Source: Poriferisodalis sp026713105 (GTDB lineage: Bacteria; Actinomycetota; Acidimicrobiia; Acidimicrobiales; Poriferisodalaceae). Taken from it: a DNA stretch of 64,000 nt. Numbering within the stretch: the stretch's first letter is position 1; each line of letters begins with the position of its first letter. The stretch lies in NCBI GenBank assembly GCA_965115995.1, contig OZ220472.1:434001-498000 (forward strand), given 5' to 3'. Shown piece after piece: positions 32,604 through 42,144 of this stretch. Made by a program: the position numbers and the translations under genes. Under the pieces are notes generated by a model. The model saw only the letters and a list, made by a program, of their open reading frames with translations, did not search any database and was not told where the DNA came from.

Positions 32604-33245
32604 ATGGAACAGCTGAAGCTCATCGCCGAGCCTCGTCACATGACCGGCACGGGCCACTCGAAGCGTCTGCGCGCTGCCAACAAGATCCCCGCGGTGATGT
32701 ACGGCCACGGCAGCGATCCCGCGACCATCACGCTCGATCGCCTGCGGTTCCGGGCTGCGCTGAACGCTGCAGGCCCGAACGCGATCATCACCCTTGAGGT
32801 CGACGGCAAGGACCATCTCACCATCGTCAAGGACATGCAGCGTGATTCGATCGCCAACCGCGTCACTCATGTCGACTTCCTGCTTATCTCCCTCGACGAA
32901 CGGCTGGTGGTTGACGTGCCGATTCGCCTCGTCGGCGAAGCGGCGGTGGCCGGCCGCGAAGGTGCGGTGGTGCAGCAGCAGCTGATGTCGCTGCACGTCG
33001 AGTCACCTGCGGGTGTGATCCCGCCGGCCTTCGACGTCGACGTGGAGACGCTCTCGCTGGACAACCCAATCCGCGTCAGTGATCTTCCCCTGCCTGAGGG
33101 CATGGTGAGCCTGTTCGAAAGCGACACGCTCGTGGCTATTGCGCAGCGGACACGCGCCGCCGTTGCTGCGGAGCAGATCGACGAAGCAGGCGAGACAATC
33201 GACGCCGAGGAAGCCGCCGCCGACGCCGCCGACGACGAGGACTGA
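32604..33245 (+). CDS. rplY: 50S ribosomal protein bL25, long Ctc form
   Basis: A protein of 213 residues with a GAAAGGG Shine-Dalgarno. The N-terminal 5S rRNA-binding domain has the pattern GTGHSKRLRAANKIPAVMYG and FRAAL, the C-terminal TL5/Ctc beta domain has VDVPIRLVGEAAV, and the end is an acidic tail (EEAAADAADDED). It precedes pth by 8 nt, the usual partner. Confidence 0.94.
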   Translation: MEQLKLIAEPRHMTGTGHSKRLRAANKIPAVMYGHGSDPATITLDRLRFRAALNAAGPNAIITLEVDGKDHLTIVKDMQRDSIANRVTHVDFLLISLDERLVVDVPIRLVGEAAVAGREGAVVQQQLMSLHVESPAGVIPPAFDVDVETLSLDNPIRVSDLPLPEGMVSLFESDTLVAIAQRTRAAVAAEQIDEAGETIDAEEAAADAADDED

Positions 33246-33253
33246 CCGACCCG

Positions 33254-33895
33254 GTGTCTATGTTCCGCCGGGCGGCCGCGCGGCGGGGAACAGCCGCGGA
33301 CTGGCTGGTGGTGGGTCTCGGTAACCCTCCGGAGCGCTATGGGGGAAGCCGTCACAATGTCGGGGCCGAGGCCACCGAACGTTGGGCATCGGCGCTTCAG
33401 TGCGACTTGGCGGTGCAGCGACGCGAGCACGCTCGCGTCGGCGAGACGACGGTGGGCGAGCGCCGCGTCACGCTTGCGTGCCCGACCACATTCATGAACG
33501 AGAGCGGCCGCAGTGTGGGCGTGCTGGTGAAGCGTCATGGCATCGTCGAGCCGTCGCATCTCGTCGTCGTCCATGACGAGCTCGACCTCGAGCCCGGGCA
33601 GGTGCGGCTCAAAGCGGGCGGGGGGATCGCTGGCCACAACGGCTTGGCGTCGATCGCCAACCAGCTCGGGACCCGTGACTTCGTGCGGCTGCGCATCGGC
33701 ATCGGCAAGCCGCCACGGCCCGAAGCCGGCCGCAAGTGGGTGTTGCAGCGGCCGGCGCGCTCCGAGGCGCTGCTGATCGACGAGGCGCTGGACCGTGCGC
33801 TAGAGGGGCTGGAGGTGCTGGTGCGCGACGGCATCGAGGCGGCCATGAACGTCACCAACGCCCGCCGGCGGGGACCCGATCCCCACCCGCAGTGA
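33254..33895 (+). CDS. pth: Peptidyl-tRNA hydrolase
   Basis: A protein of 213 residues from GTG 33254. It releases peptides from tRNA dropped by ribosomes. Active-site blocks: VVGLGNPPERY (Asn), SRHNVG (catalytic His), TFMNESGRSV (Asn) and VVHDELDLEPG (Asp). About 15 extra basic residues precede the usual start. Its stop overlaps the mfd start (GTGA). Confidence 0.95.
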   Translation: MSMFRRAAARRGTAADWLVVGLGNPPERYGGSRHNVGAEATERWASALQCDLAVQRREHARVGETTVGERRVTLACPTTFMNESGRSVGVLVKRHGIVEPSHLVVVHDELDLEPGQVRLKAGGGIAGHNGLASIANQLGTRDFVRLRIGIGKPPRPEAGRKWVLQRPARSEALLIDEALDRALEGLEVLVRDGIEAAMNVTNARRRGPDPHPQ

Positions 33896-36800
33896 GCTCG
33901 GCGAGCCCGGCGGGCGCAGCGCCGCTGCGGGTGCTGACTGAACGACTTGCCAATGACCGCGGCTTCGTGTCGATGCTGGGCCGGGCGTCGGGTTCGATTG
34001 CCGTCGCCGAGGGGGCCCGGCCATTCGTCGCCGCCGGCTTGGCGACATTGGGATCGAGGTTGCCGGTCTTGGTGGTGACGGCGACGGCGCATGAATCCGA
34101 GCGCTACGCCGATGACCTCCGCACCTGGCTCGGCGAGCAGCATGTCGCACTGTTCGGGGCGTGGGAGACGCTGCCGTTCGAACGCGTGAGCCCGGCAACC
34201 GAGACGATGGGCCGCCGGCTGGCAGTGTTGGAGGCGCTCGGATCTCCCACCGGCGCCAGCGAGAGCGACCTCAAGGTGATCGTCGCCCCAATTCGAGCGC
34301 TGCTGCAACGGCTCAGTCCCGACGCAGTTGCACCAGCAGCGTCGGTGCTGCGCGTGGCGCGAGGCGATCGGTGCGACCTCGGCGAACTCGTGTCGCAGCT
34401 GGTGGCCTGGGGATATCGCCGTGAGCATCAGGTTGAGCACCGCGGCGAGATCGCCGTGCGCGGCGGGATCGTGGACGTCTTCTGCCCGACGGCCGAGATG
34501 CCGGTGCGCATCGACCTGTGGGGCGACGAGGTAGACCGCCTCACGGAGTTCTCGATCGCCGATCAGCGTTCGGTCTCAGAGCTTGCCGAGACGCAGATGT
34601 ACCCGGCGCGCGAGATGCGCCCCGATGGTGCCATGCGGGAACGTGCCGCAGCGCTGGCGATCAGCGAGCCTTGGTGCCGCGAGCACATGGAGCGCCTCAG
34701 CAGGGGTGAGCTGTTCGACGGGATGGAGTCGTGGCTGCCATGGCTCGCTCCCGACGAGATCGTGCTGCCGGACCTGATCGGCCCCGATGCGCTGGTGTTG
34801 CTGTGCGAGCCGCGGCGGCTCGCAGACCGAGCTGCCGACATCACCGCAGAAACCGACGATCTGACCAGTTCTCTGGCGGTGACGTGGGGCCTGCGGAGTC
34901 CTGGCGACTCGGGCGACCACCACGGCAATGGCCCCGACGCTGCTGGCGCGGTATTCCCCCGGCTGCACGTTGCGTTCGACCGGTTGCTGGTTCGCTGCGA
35001 AGCCGCGGTGTGGTCGGTGGACTCCACCGCGGCGCCCACAGCGCAGGGCGATCCCGGGCCGCAGATCGCCACCGAGCCATGGGTACCCGCCGCCGGCGAT
35101 CCCAGCCGCCTGGTGTCCCAGCTCCGCCGGCTGATGACCGGAGCGAAGCGACAACTCGGAGACAGCGCGGAGCGACAGGTCGAAGACAGCGCGAAGCGAC
35201 CCGTTGTCGTCGTGGCGGCCGAAGGCGACGGATCAGCTGCTCGGCTCGCTGACGCACTGAGCGCGGAAGAAGTCCCGTTGCGCCTGCATTCGGGGCTCTC
35301 AAGCTTCGCCCCGGTGCCAGGCGGTCACGTGGTGGTCGCACCGCTCGAACAGGGTTTCATCGCGCCCGCAGCCGGGGTTGCGGTGCTGCCCGAAGCAGAG
35401 TTCACCGGTCGCCGCCGCGTCCATCGCGCAGCTCGACGTCGCACCGGCGTCACGTCGTCGTTCGAAGATCTCAGCGTCGGCGACTTCGTCGTTCATCACC
35501 ATCACGGCATCGCCCGCTACGCAGGGCTCGTGCGCCGGGCCTTCGGCGATGACGAGCGCGACTACCTCGAGCTGGAATTCCGGGGAACCGACCGGCTCTA
35601 CCTGCCCACCGAGCAGATCGACTTCATCCGCCCCTACATCGGCGGGGAGACGCCCCGGCTCAGTCGCATGGGCGGCAGCGACTTCCAGCGCCAGAAGGCC
35701 AAGGTGCGCGCAGCGGTCGCCGAGATCGCCCAAGAGCTGGTGGTGCTGTACCAGCGGCGGATCACCACATCGGGCAACGCGTTCGATCCCGAAGGCCTGG
35801 GCATGGCCGATCTGGCCGAGAGCTTCGCCTACATGCCGACGCCCGACCAGCGCCGCACCATCGACGAGGTGCTGGCGGACATGTCCGAGCCCACGCCGAT
35901 GGACCGCTTGGTGTGCGGCGATGTCGGATTCGGCAAGACCGAGGTGGCGGTGCGGGCGGCCTTCTGCGCCGTGAGCGCCGGCAAGCAAGCAGCCGTGCTG
36001 GTGCCGACGACGCTGCTGGCCCAGCAGCACCACCAGACGTTCGCGGAGCGTTACGCCGATCTTCCCGTACGCGTCGAGGTGCTGAGCCGTTTCCTCACGC
36101 CCGCCGAGCAGCGAGCGGTGGTCGCCGGTGTGGCCGATGGCACGGTCGACCTGGTGATCGGCACCCACCGGCTGCTGTCGGGCGACGTGAAGTTCGCCAA
36201 CCTGGGCCTGCTGGTGGTGGACGAGGAGCAGCGCTTCGGCGTGAGCCACAAGGAGGCGATCAAGCACCTGCGCGCCGAGGTCGATGTGCTGACCCTGACG
36301 GCCACCCCCATTCCCCGGACGCTCGAAATGGCACTCACCGGCATCCGGGACCTGTCGCTGCTGCAGACGCCTCCTGCGGAACGCCAGCCGATCCTCACCC
36401 ACGTCGGCCCCTATGACGAGCGCGCCGTCAGCGAAGCCATCCGGCGAGAGCTGCTGCGCGAAGGTCAGGTGTTCTTCGTGCACAACCGCGTCTCCGATAT
36501 CGGCGTGGTGGCGGCGGGCCTGGCAGAACTGGTGCCCGAGGCGCGCATCGCCGTGGCGCACGGCCAGATGGACGAGGGGACCCTGGAGCAGGTAGTCATC
36601 GACTTCTGGGAAGGTGCCTACGACGTGCTGGTCTGCACGACCATCATCGAGTCGGGCATCGACATGCCGAGCGTCAACACGCTGGTCGTGGATCGCGCCG
36701 ATCTGCTGGGCCTCGGTCAGCTGCATCAGATCCGCGGGCGTGTGGGCCGTTCGGGTCAGCGCGCCTACGCATATCTGTTCCACCCTGAGGGCCGTTCGCT

Positions 36801-37491
36801 CTCTGAAGAGGCTTACGAGCGCCTTCGCACGATCGGCGAATCCACCGAGCTGGGCTCGGGATACCGCATCGCGATGCGCGACCTGCAGCTGCGCGGCGCC
36901 GGGAACTTGCTCAGCGGCGTGCAGTCGGGACACGTCGCCGCCGTCGGCTACGACCTCTACTGCGAACTTGTCAGCGAGGCAGTTGCCTCCCTGAGCGGCG
37001 AGACGCCCGAACAGCCGGCCGAAATCGTCATCGATCTGCCGCTCGTCGCACACCTTCCCGACGACTACGTGGCCGATGCGACAGGCCGCCTCGAGGCGTA
37101 CCGCCGACTCGGTGCTGTCACCGAGCTCGTCGAGGTGGCCGACTTCGAAGCTGAATGGACCGACCGCTACGGACCGATTCCAGATGCCGCGCGGACGTTG
37201 TTGCACATTGCACTGCTGCGCGCCGAATGTCACCGGCTCGGCATGCGGACTGTGGCGTTCGCTCCCGGCCACGACGGCGGGCGGGTGCGCTTGGGGCCGC
37301 TCACGCTGACAGCGAGCGAGGAACTGCGCATGCGGCGTATCTGTGCAGGTACGCCATTCAGCGCGGCGCGCTACAAAGCAGACGGAGGTGCCGGCGGCGG
37401 CGAAGTGCAACTGTCGGTTCGCGCCTTGAAGCCCGCCATCGTCGGGCACCTGTTCTCGTTCTGCCAGCAGTTGCGGCCCCCCGGCGACTGA
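33892..37491 (+). CDS. mfd: Transcription-repair coupling factor Mfd
   Basis: A protein of 1199 residues from GTG 33892, overlapping pth. It removes RNA polymerase stalled at lesions and recruits UvrA. Order: UvrB-like N-terminal region; a degenerate middle with a low-complexity insert (KRQLGDSAERQVEDSAKRP, about 420-435); a CarD-like RNAP-interaction domain near 523 (VGDFVVHHHHGIARYAG); a helicase with Walker A CGDVGFGKTEVA (about 675) and DEEQRFG (about 776); TRG motif region with GRVGRSGQRAYAYL; and a C-terminal domain. Length is normal. Confidence 0.96.
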   Translation: MSSASPAGAAPLRVLTERLANDRGFVSMLGRASGSIAVAEGARPFVAAGLATLGSRLPVLVVTATAHESERYADDLRTWLGEQHVALFGAWETLPFERVSPATETMGRRLAVLEALGSPTGASESDLKVIVAPIRALLQRLSPDAVAPAASVLRVARGDRCDLGELVSQLVAWGYRREHQVEHRGEIAVRGGIVDVFCPTAEMPVRIDLWGDEVDRLTEFSIADQRSVSELAETQMYPAREMRPDGAMRERAAALAISEPWCREHMERLSRGELFDGMESWLPWLAPDEIVLPDLIGPDALVLLCEPRRLADRAADITAETDDLTSSLAVTWGLRSPGDSGDHHGNGPDAAGAVFPRLHVAFDRLLVRCEAAVWSVDSTAAPTAQGDPGPQIATEPWVPAAGDPSRLVSQLRRLMTGAKRQLGDSAERQVEDSAKRPVVVVAAEGDGSAARLADALSAEEVPLRLHSGLSSFAPVPGGHVVVAPLEQGFIAPAAGVAVLPEAEFTGRRRVHRAARRRTGVTSSFEDLSVGDFVVHHHHGIARYAGLVRRAFGDDERDYLELEFRGTDRLYLPTEQIDFIRPYIGGETPRLSRMGGSDFQRQKAKVRAAVAEIAQELVVLYQRRITTSGNAFDPEGLGMADLAESFAYMPTPDQRRTIDEVLADMSEPTPMDRLVCGDVGFGKTEVAVRAAFCAVSAGKQAAVLVPTTLLAQQHHQTFAERYADLPVRVEVLSRFLTPAEQRAVVAGVADGTVDLVIGTHRLLSGDVKFANLGLLVVDEEQRFGVSHKEAIKHLRAEVDVLTLTATPIPRTLEMALTGIRDLSLLQTPPAERQPILTHVGPYDERAVSEAIRRELLREGQVFFVHNRVSDIGVVAAGLAELVPEARIAVAHGQMDEGTLEQVVIDFWEGAYDVLVCTTIIESGIDMPSVNTLVVDRADLLGLGQLHQIRGRVGRSGQRAYAYLFHPEGRSLSEEAYERLRTIGESTELGSGYRIAMRDLQLRGAGNLLSGVQSGHVAAVGYDLYCELVSEAVASLSGETPEQPAEIVIDLPLVAHLPDDYVADATGRLEAYRRLGAVTELVEVADFEAEWTDRYGPIPDAARTLLHIALLRAECHRLGMRTVAFAPGHDGGRVRLGPLTLTASEELRMRRICAGTPFSAARYKADGGAGGGEVQLSVRALKPAIVGHLFSFCQQLRPPGD

Positions 37492-37501
37492 GGCGTGCAA
37501 C

Positions 37502-37518
37502 GTTGCCGAAGCGGCAAC
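37502..37518. terminator. Hairpin after mfd
   Basis: GTTGCCG and CGGCAAC form a perfect 7-bp stem with an AAG loop 10 nt after the mfd stop. No T-run follows. A weak TAGCCT box lies just downstream. Confidence 0.35.
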
Positions 37519-37556
37519 CACCTAGCCTGCCCGCAGTGCGTGCCCGGGGGAGTTCC

Positions 37557-38606
37557 ATGATTCGACGAGCTGTGTTGCTGGCAGCGCTGGTGGGGGCGTC
37601 GTACGCGTGCAGCGACGACGGAAACGTCGTCACCATCGAAACGGGGCTTGACCCCGAGGTCGTCGAGGCAGCCGACACCGATGGCGACGGTGTGGTGTCA
37701 CGGGATGCGGTCGAGGCTGCTGAACGGGAAGCGCAAGTCGAAGCAGAGGAGGCCGCCCAGGAAGCTCAGCTTGAGGCCGAGCGGGCTGAACGCGATGCTG
37801 CGCGAGCAGTCCAAGAAGCCGCGTACCGAGCACTGCTCTCCGACGGCACCGCCGTCGCCGCGAGCTTCCCGGGCGGGCAGGTACTGGTCGGCGATGTCCT
37901 TGCGAACATCGTGGAGTCACCGGTCACGCTGATGGACGACCCAGAGAACCCGACCCACGAGGAGTACGTATCCCGCCTGACCTCCATGGTTCAGTTGCGC
38001 CTCGCGGGCGTCGCACTGAACGGGCTGGGTTTCACGGTTGATATCGGCCTGCCGGACGCGGAGATCAACGGGCAGGTCCAAGCGCACCTCGAGGGCCCCT
38101 TCGAAGAGTTCGCGCAGCAGCGTGCCGTCGAAGAAGACCAGAGCATCGAGCGGCTGGCGACGCCTCACTGTGTCAGCGCGCTGGCAGTGGCGTCTGAAGC
38201 CGACGCACATGCAGCCGCCGGTCGGGTGCAGGGCGGCGAACCGCTCGGCGATGTCGCTGCTGCGGTCAACCTGCCCGGACTCACCGCGGTCGACGGCACC
38301 CTCGGCTGCGACCAGCCGTTCGGCTTGTTCGGCGGCGGCGAGCTGGCACTGGCGCTGCTCGACCTTGAGCCCGGCGAGTTAAGCGATCCGCTGACGCTGC
38401 CGTCCGCGGCGAGCCCGACGGGAGAGCTCTGGGTGGTGCTGCACCTGGATTCGCTGCGCACCGATGCAACCGACCTCTCCTCGATCGGACCGTTCGCGGG
38501 CCACGTGCTGACCGAGATCATGTCGTCCTATGAAGTGGATGTCGCCCCCGAACTCGGCGACTGGATCGCGGGCAACCTGCGGATATCGCTGCCGCTCCTG
38601 CCGTGA
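37557..38606 (+). CDS. Exported SurA/PpiC-like lipoprotein
   Basis: A protein of 349 residues from ATG 37557. The N-terminus RRAVLLAALVGASYAC looks like a lipoprotein signal with an imperfect lipobox. A charged Glu/Ala coiled segment (VEAEEAAQEAQLEAERAERD) follows, then a SurA-N-like region and a parvulin-like end with HCVSALAVASEADAHAAAGR, CDQPFGLFGGGELALAL and GELWVVLHLD. Relatives between mfd and mazG in Actinobacteria are annotated as peptidyl-prolyl isomerase-like chaperones. Catalytic competence is uncertain. Confidence 0.7.
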   Translation: MIRRAVLLAALVGASYACSDDGNVVTIETGLDPEVVEAADTDGDGVVSRDAVEAAEREAQVEAEEAAQEAQLEAERAERDAARAVQEAAYRALLSDGTAVAASFPGGQVLVGDVLANIVESPVTLMDDPENPTHEEYVSRLTSMVQLRLAGVALNGLGFTVDIGLPDAEINGQVQAHLEGPFEEFAQQRAVEEDQSIERLATPHCVSALAVASEADAHAAAGRVQGGEPLGDVAAAVNLPGLTAVDGTLGCDQPFGLFGGGELALALLDLEPGELSDPLTLPSAASPTGELWVVLHLDSLRTDATDLSSIGPFAGHVLTEIMSSYEVDVAPELGDWIAGNLRISLPLLP

Positions 38607-38627
38607 GCCGTCGGTACGGGGATCGCG

Positions 38628-39122
38628 ATGGCTGCTGAGCGTCCCGCCGATCCCCAGCCGGATCTTGGGCCGCGCCTCGTCTCGCTTCATGAGGTGATCA
38701 CCCGGCTGCGTCGGGAATGCCCGTGGGACCGGGCGCAGACGCACGCGACGCTCGCGTCGTACGCGCTCGATGAGGCCTCGGAGCTCGCCGAGGCGTTGCA
38801 GGCCGCCACCGAGGCTCAATCCGGTGACGCAGCCCAGTTGGCCACAGCGATCGAGGACTTGGTCGAAGAACTCGGCGACGTCCTGCTGCAGGTCATGATG
38901 AATGCCGCGATCGGCGAGCAGGCCGGAACGTTCACCCTGGCTGAGGTGCTCGAGACGGTCGAGGCCAAGATGCTGCGCCGCCATCCGCACGTCTTCCTGC
39001 GTGATCCCGATGCTCCCGAGCCCAGCGATGACGAGCTCTCGGTGCAGTGGGAGGCGATCAAGGCGGCCGAACGCGCTGCCCGCGCAGACCGCATCAAGGC
39101 TCGCGAAACGCGCAACTCCTGA
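38628..39122 (+). CDS. mazG: MazG nucleotide pyrophosphohydrolase
   Basis: A protein of 164 residues, one MazG domain. Motifs: VITRLRRECPWDRAQTHATL, DEASELAEAL, EELGDVLLQVMMNA and KMLRRHPHVF. The EExxE-type metal ligands are in place. It hydrolyses (d)NTPs to monophosphates, limiting damaged or surplus nucleotides. Large MazG proteins have two domains; this is the short single-domain type typical of Actinobacteria. Confidence 0.92.
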   Translation: MAAERPADPQPDLGPRLVSLHEVITRLRRECPWDRAQTHATLASYALDEASELAEALQAATEAQSGDAAQLATAIEDLVEELGDVLLQVMMNAAIGEQAGTFTLAEVLETVEAKMLRRHPHVFLRDPDAPEPSDDELSVQWEAIKAAERAARADRIKARETRNS

Positions 39123-39181
39123 CGCTGCGTCGTCTGGCGCGCTGGTCGTGCCCGTCGCGCGCTTCGGTACTGTGGCATTGC

Positions 39182-40477
39182 GTGACAGCACGCGCGTCCA
39201 CGCAGATCGTTCAGGTGACCGGCCGGGAAGTTCTGGATTCCCGCGGCAATCCCACGACCGAGGCCGAAGTACGCACCGCAGGCGGTGCCGTGGGGAGGGC
39301 GATCGTGCCTTCAGGCGCGTCGACGGGCCAGTTCGAGGCCGTCGAGTTGCGCGACGGCGAGCAGCGATACGGCGGCAAGGGCGTCGCCGTTGCGGTGGGG
39401 CACGTGAACGGCGAGATCGCTCAGGCGCTTGAGGGTCTCGATGTCGTTGATCAGCGACTCGTCGATCACACGCTGATCGAGCTCGACGCCACCATGAACA
39501 AAGCGCGGCTGGGGGCGAACGCTGTACTGGCAGCCTCGTTGGCCACAGCACACGCCGCGGCGGCGGCGCTGGGCGTGCCGCTCTACCGCCACGTCGGCGG
39601 TGCCAATGCGCATGTGCTGCCGACGCCGATGATGAATGTCATCAATGGCGGCGAGCATGCCGACAACAACGTGGACCTGCAGGAGTTCATGATCGTGCCC
39701 GTCGGCGCGGCGTCATTCTCCGAGGCGCTGCGGTGGGGCACCGAGACGTACCACGTTCTGCGTGGCGTACTGCGCTCTCGGGGGTTGTCGACGGCAGTCG
39801 GCGACGAAGGCGGTTTCGCGCCCGACCTGTCCTCGAACGAGGCCGCGCTGGCACTGTTGATCGAAGCCATAGCCGAAGCCGGTTTCGAGCCGGGCGTCGA
39901 CATGGCGCTCGCGCTCGACGTGGCGTCCACCGAGTTCTACGCCGAAGGCTTGTACAGCTTGGCTGGCGAGGACCGCCAGCTCGACGCTGCCGCATTCGCG
40001 GGCTACCTCGCCGACCTGTGCGACCGCTACCCGATCTGCTCAGTCGAGGACGGCATGGCGGAGGACGACTGGGACGGCTGGTCCGCTCTCGGCGACCTAC
40101 TGGGCGAACGGGTCCAGCTTGTCGGCGACGATCTCTTCGTCACGAACATCGAGCGGCTCGGGCGCGGCATCGATGCCGGCATCGCAAACAGCATCCTGGT
40201 GAAGGTCAACCAGATCGGCACCCTGACCGAGACGCTCGATGCGGTCGAGTTGGCGGGCAGGTCTGGCTATACCGCAGTCATGTCGCACCGTTCAGGCGAG
40301 TCCGAAGACACCACCATCGCCGACCTGGCAGTTGCGACCAATTGCGGGCAGATCAAGACTGGCGCGCCGGCCCGCTCCGATCGGGTTGCCAAGTACAACC
40401 AGCTGCTGCGCATCGAGGATGAGCTCGGCGACGATGCTGCCTACCGGGGAGGCAGCTCGCTCGCCAGAGGCTCATGA
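39182..40477 (+). CDS. eno: Enolase
   Basis: A protein of 431 residues from GTG 39182. It converts 2-phosphoglycerate to phosphoenolpyruvate. Motifs: GREVLDSRGNPTTEAEVRT, PSGASTGQFEAVELRDG, NVDLQEFMIVPVGA, the metal acids in CSVEDGMAEDDW and GDDLFVTN, and the signature ILVKVNQIGTLTETL and MSHRSGESEDTTIADLAVA. Full length. The next gene overlaps it by 4 nt. Confidence 0.97.
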   Translation: MTARASTQIVQVTGREVLDSRGNPTTEAEVRTAGGAVGRAIVPSGASTGQFEAVELRDGEQRYGGKGVAVAVGHVNGEIAQALEGLDVVDQRLVDHTLIELDATMNKARLGANAVLAASLATAHAAAAALGVPLYRHVGGANAHVLPTPMMNVINGGEHADNNVDLQEFMIVPVGAASFSEALRWGTETYHVLRGVLRSRGLSTAVGDEGGFAPDLSSNEAALALLIEAIAEAGFEPGVDMALALDVASTEFYAEGLYSLAGEDRQLDAAAFAGYLADLCDRYPICSVEDGMAEDDWDGWSALGDLLGERVQLVGDDLFVTNIERLGRGIDAGIANSILVKVNQIGTLTETLDAVELAGRSGYTAVMSHRSGESEDTTIADLAVATNCGQIKTGAPARSDRVAKYNQLLRIEDELGDDAAYRGGSSLARGS

Positions 40478-40890
40478 ATCCACAGTCCGTGAACGAGGCA
40501 CCCATCGATGCACCGGCGCGTTCCCGCCGACGGGAGGGGCGGGCACGGGTCATGGCGACGCTCGTCGGCTTGGCGATCGTGGTGAGTGCCGTCGGCCTGC
40601 TCGCAGTGCTGCTGTTTCCTTGGCAGTCGCTGAATTCGCAGCGGCGCAACATTGACCATGCCGCCGACACGCTTGAACGGCTTCAGGCGGAGACTGCGCA
40701 CCTGGCCGACCAGGTGGCCGATGCCCGAGACCCAGTGGTCGTGGAGCGGATCGCACGTGAGCAGCTGTCGCTCGTGCGTGAGGGTGACACGCTGTATCGC
40801 CTGAACGTGAATCCTGCCGAGGTCATCACGCTGCCGTCGGCGTGGCCGCTGCCAGGCGTGGCGCATCTGCTCGGCGACGGCGATCGCTGA
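40474..40890 (+). CDS. FtsB/DivIC-type septum formation initiator
   Basis: A bitopic membrane protein of 138 residues that overlaps eno by ATGA. A basic cytoplasmic N-terminus (ARSRRREGRAR) leads into one membrane span (MATLVGLAIVVSAVGLLAVLLF), cut here after VGLLAV, and a leucine-rich coiled coil (DTLERLQAETAHLADQVAD). The conserved RIAREQLSLVREGD follows. It links FtsL and FtsQ in the divisome. eno-ftsB is a conserved pair. Confidence 0.88.
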   Translation: MNPQSVNEAPIDAPARSRRREGRARVMATLVGLAIVVSAVGLLAVLLFPWQSLNSQRRNIDHAADTLERLQAETAHLADQVADARDPVVVERIAREQLSLVREGDTLYRLNVNPAEVITLPSAWPLPGVAHLLGDGDR

Positions 40891-40906
40891 CCGACTGACC
40901 GAGCCT

Positions 40907-41494
40907 CTAGTCAGTCATGATGCGCAGGGCGCGACCGATGATCGCATCGCGGTGAACCTCGGGATCCACGCCGCTCTGTTCGAGCGACCGGCGAATCGTG
41001 CCGACTGCGGCCGCTGCACGAATGCGATCCTCGACTTCCGGCGAAGCACCTGTGAGCCATGCGAACAGATCCCTGGCCTGTGCGCGCAGCCGCTGACCGA
41101 CGGCGCTCTGCTGCACGTCGACGTCGTCGGCGACGAGTCGGAACACCACGATGTCGCGAGCGAGCAGGTCGAAATAGCGGTCGAGCACTTCCCGCAGGGC
41201 CTCGGAACCTCGCTCGAGTTCGGCCATCCGGGCGATCACCGTCTCGCCGTCGCGTTCCATCGGTGCCAGAACGCCGGCGAGCACGTCCTCTTTGCCGGTG
41301 AAGTGGTAGTAGAGCGCAGCCGGCGTCAGATTGAGTCCCGAGGTGAGCTGGCGGATCGATGTGCCGCGGTAGCCCTGACGCGCGAACAGGTCACGCGCCC
41401 TGCGCAGGATCAAGTCCCGAGTGTCCGGCGGCGTCGGTTCGCCCGCGCGTTCCGACGTGTCGCCAGTACCCGCTACGGCCTCTTCGCCGGCCAC
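40907..41494 (-). CDS. TetR family regulator
   Basis: A protein of 195 residues from GTG 41494. The N-terminal HTH is clear: RDLILRRARDLFARQGYRG, TSIRQLTSGLNLTPAALYYH and FTGKEDVLAGVL. The C-terminal ligand domain is not diagnostic. TAGTTT lies exactly 6 nt before the GTG (41501-41506, minus), so the transcript is probably leaderless. It is divergent from the 2Fe-2S subunit gene across 166 bp and may control it or the nearby lipid genes. Confidence 0.88.
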   Translation of the reverse strand: MAGEEAVAGTGDTSERAGEPTPPDTRDLILRRARDLFARQGYRGTSIRQLTSGLNLTPAALYYHFTGKEDVLAGVLAPMERDGETVIARMAELERGSEALREVLDRYFDLLARDIVVFRLVADDVDVQQSAVGQRLRAQARDLFAWLTGASPEVEDRIRAAAAVGTIRRSLEQSGVDPEVHRDAIIGRALRIMTD

Positions 41495-41660
41495 ATCGTC
41501 AAACTACTGCCGCGCATGCAGACCGCTTGTCCTCGTGTCTGCGCGTCGCTGCCGAATGGTGCATGATGGTGCGCGCTCGGCCTTGCGGGCCGTGTAGACA
41601 GACACTCGGCTTGGACCAAGAGATTGCTCGGCCTCACGGCCGACGAGAAGAGGGGTCATT

Positions 41661-42131
41661 GTGGAGATCAGCGTCACTGTGAACGGCGAGACTCGCAGCG
41701 GCGACGTCGAGCCGCGCACGTTGCTCGTGTACTGGCTGCGGGATGATCTGCGGCTGACCGGCACGAACGTGGGCTGCGATACGTCCTCGTGCGGAGCTTG
41801 CACGGTGCACGTGAACGGCGAATCGGTGAAGTCGTGCACGATGCTGGCGGTGCAGGCCGATGGCGAGGACATCTTGACGATCGAGGGCTTGGCACCGTCA
41901 GACGACGAGCTGCACCCGATGCAAGAGTCCTTCCGCCAGAACCACGGGCTGCAGTGCGGCTACTGCACTCCCGGCATGGTCATGGCGGCGGTATCGCTGC
42001 TCGAGGAGAACCCCGACCCGTCCGAGCGAGAAGTGCGTTTGGGCCTGGAAGGGAACCTGTGCCGCTGCACGGGGTACCACAACATCGTCAAGTCGGTGCT
42101 GGCATGCGCCGCCGGCGAGACATCGGACTGA
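41661..42131 (+). CDS. Molybdenum hydroxylase small subunit, 2Fe-2S (CoxS-like)
   Basis: A protein of 156 residues from GTG 41661, carrying the two iron-sulfur clusters that pass electrons from the molybdenum site to FAD. The plant-type cluster motif is GCDTSSCGACTVHVNG with a later Cys; the second cluster is in LQCGYCTPGM and LCRCTGYHNIV. Length and order are normal for CO-dehydrogenase/xanthine-oxidase family S subunits. The FAD subunit gene follows after 13 nt, but no large catalytic subunit gene is present nearby. Confidence 0.92.
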   Translation: MEISVTVNGETRSGDVEPRTLLVYWLRDDLRLTGTNVGCDTSSCGACTVHVNGESVKSCTMLAVQADGEDILTIEGLAPSDDELHPMQESFRQNHGLQCGYCTPGMVMAAVSLLEENPDPSEREVRLGLEGNLCRCTGYHNIVKSVLACAAGETSD

Positions 42132-42144
42132 GGGGGGTACAGCA

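Noticed and set aside
35299..37521. A 740-residue frame antisense to mfd
   Set aside because: It mirrors third-position GC of the mfd codons; the mfd motifs are complete on the plus strand.
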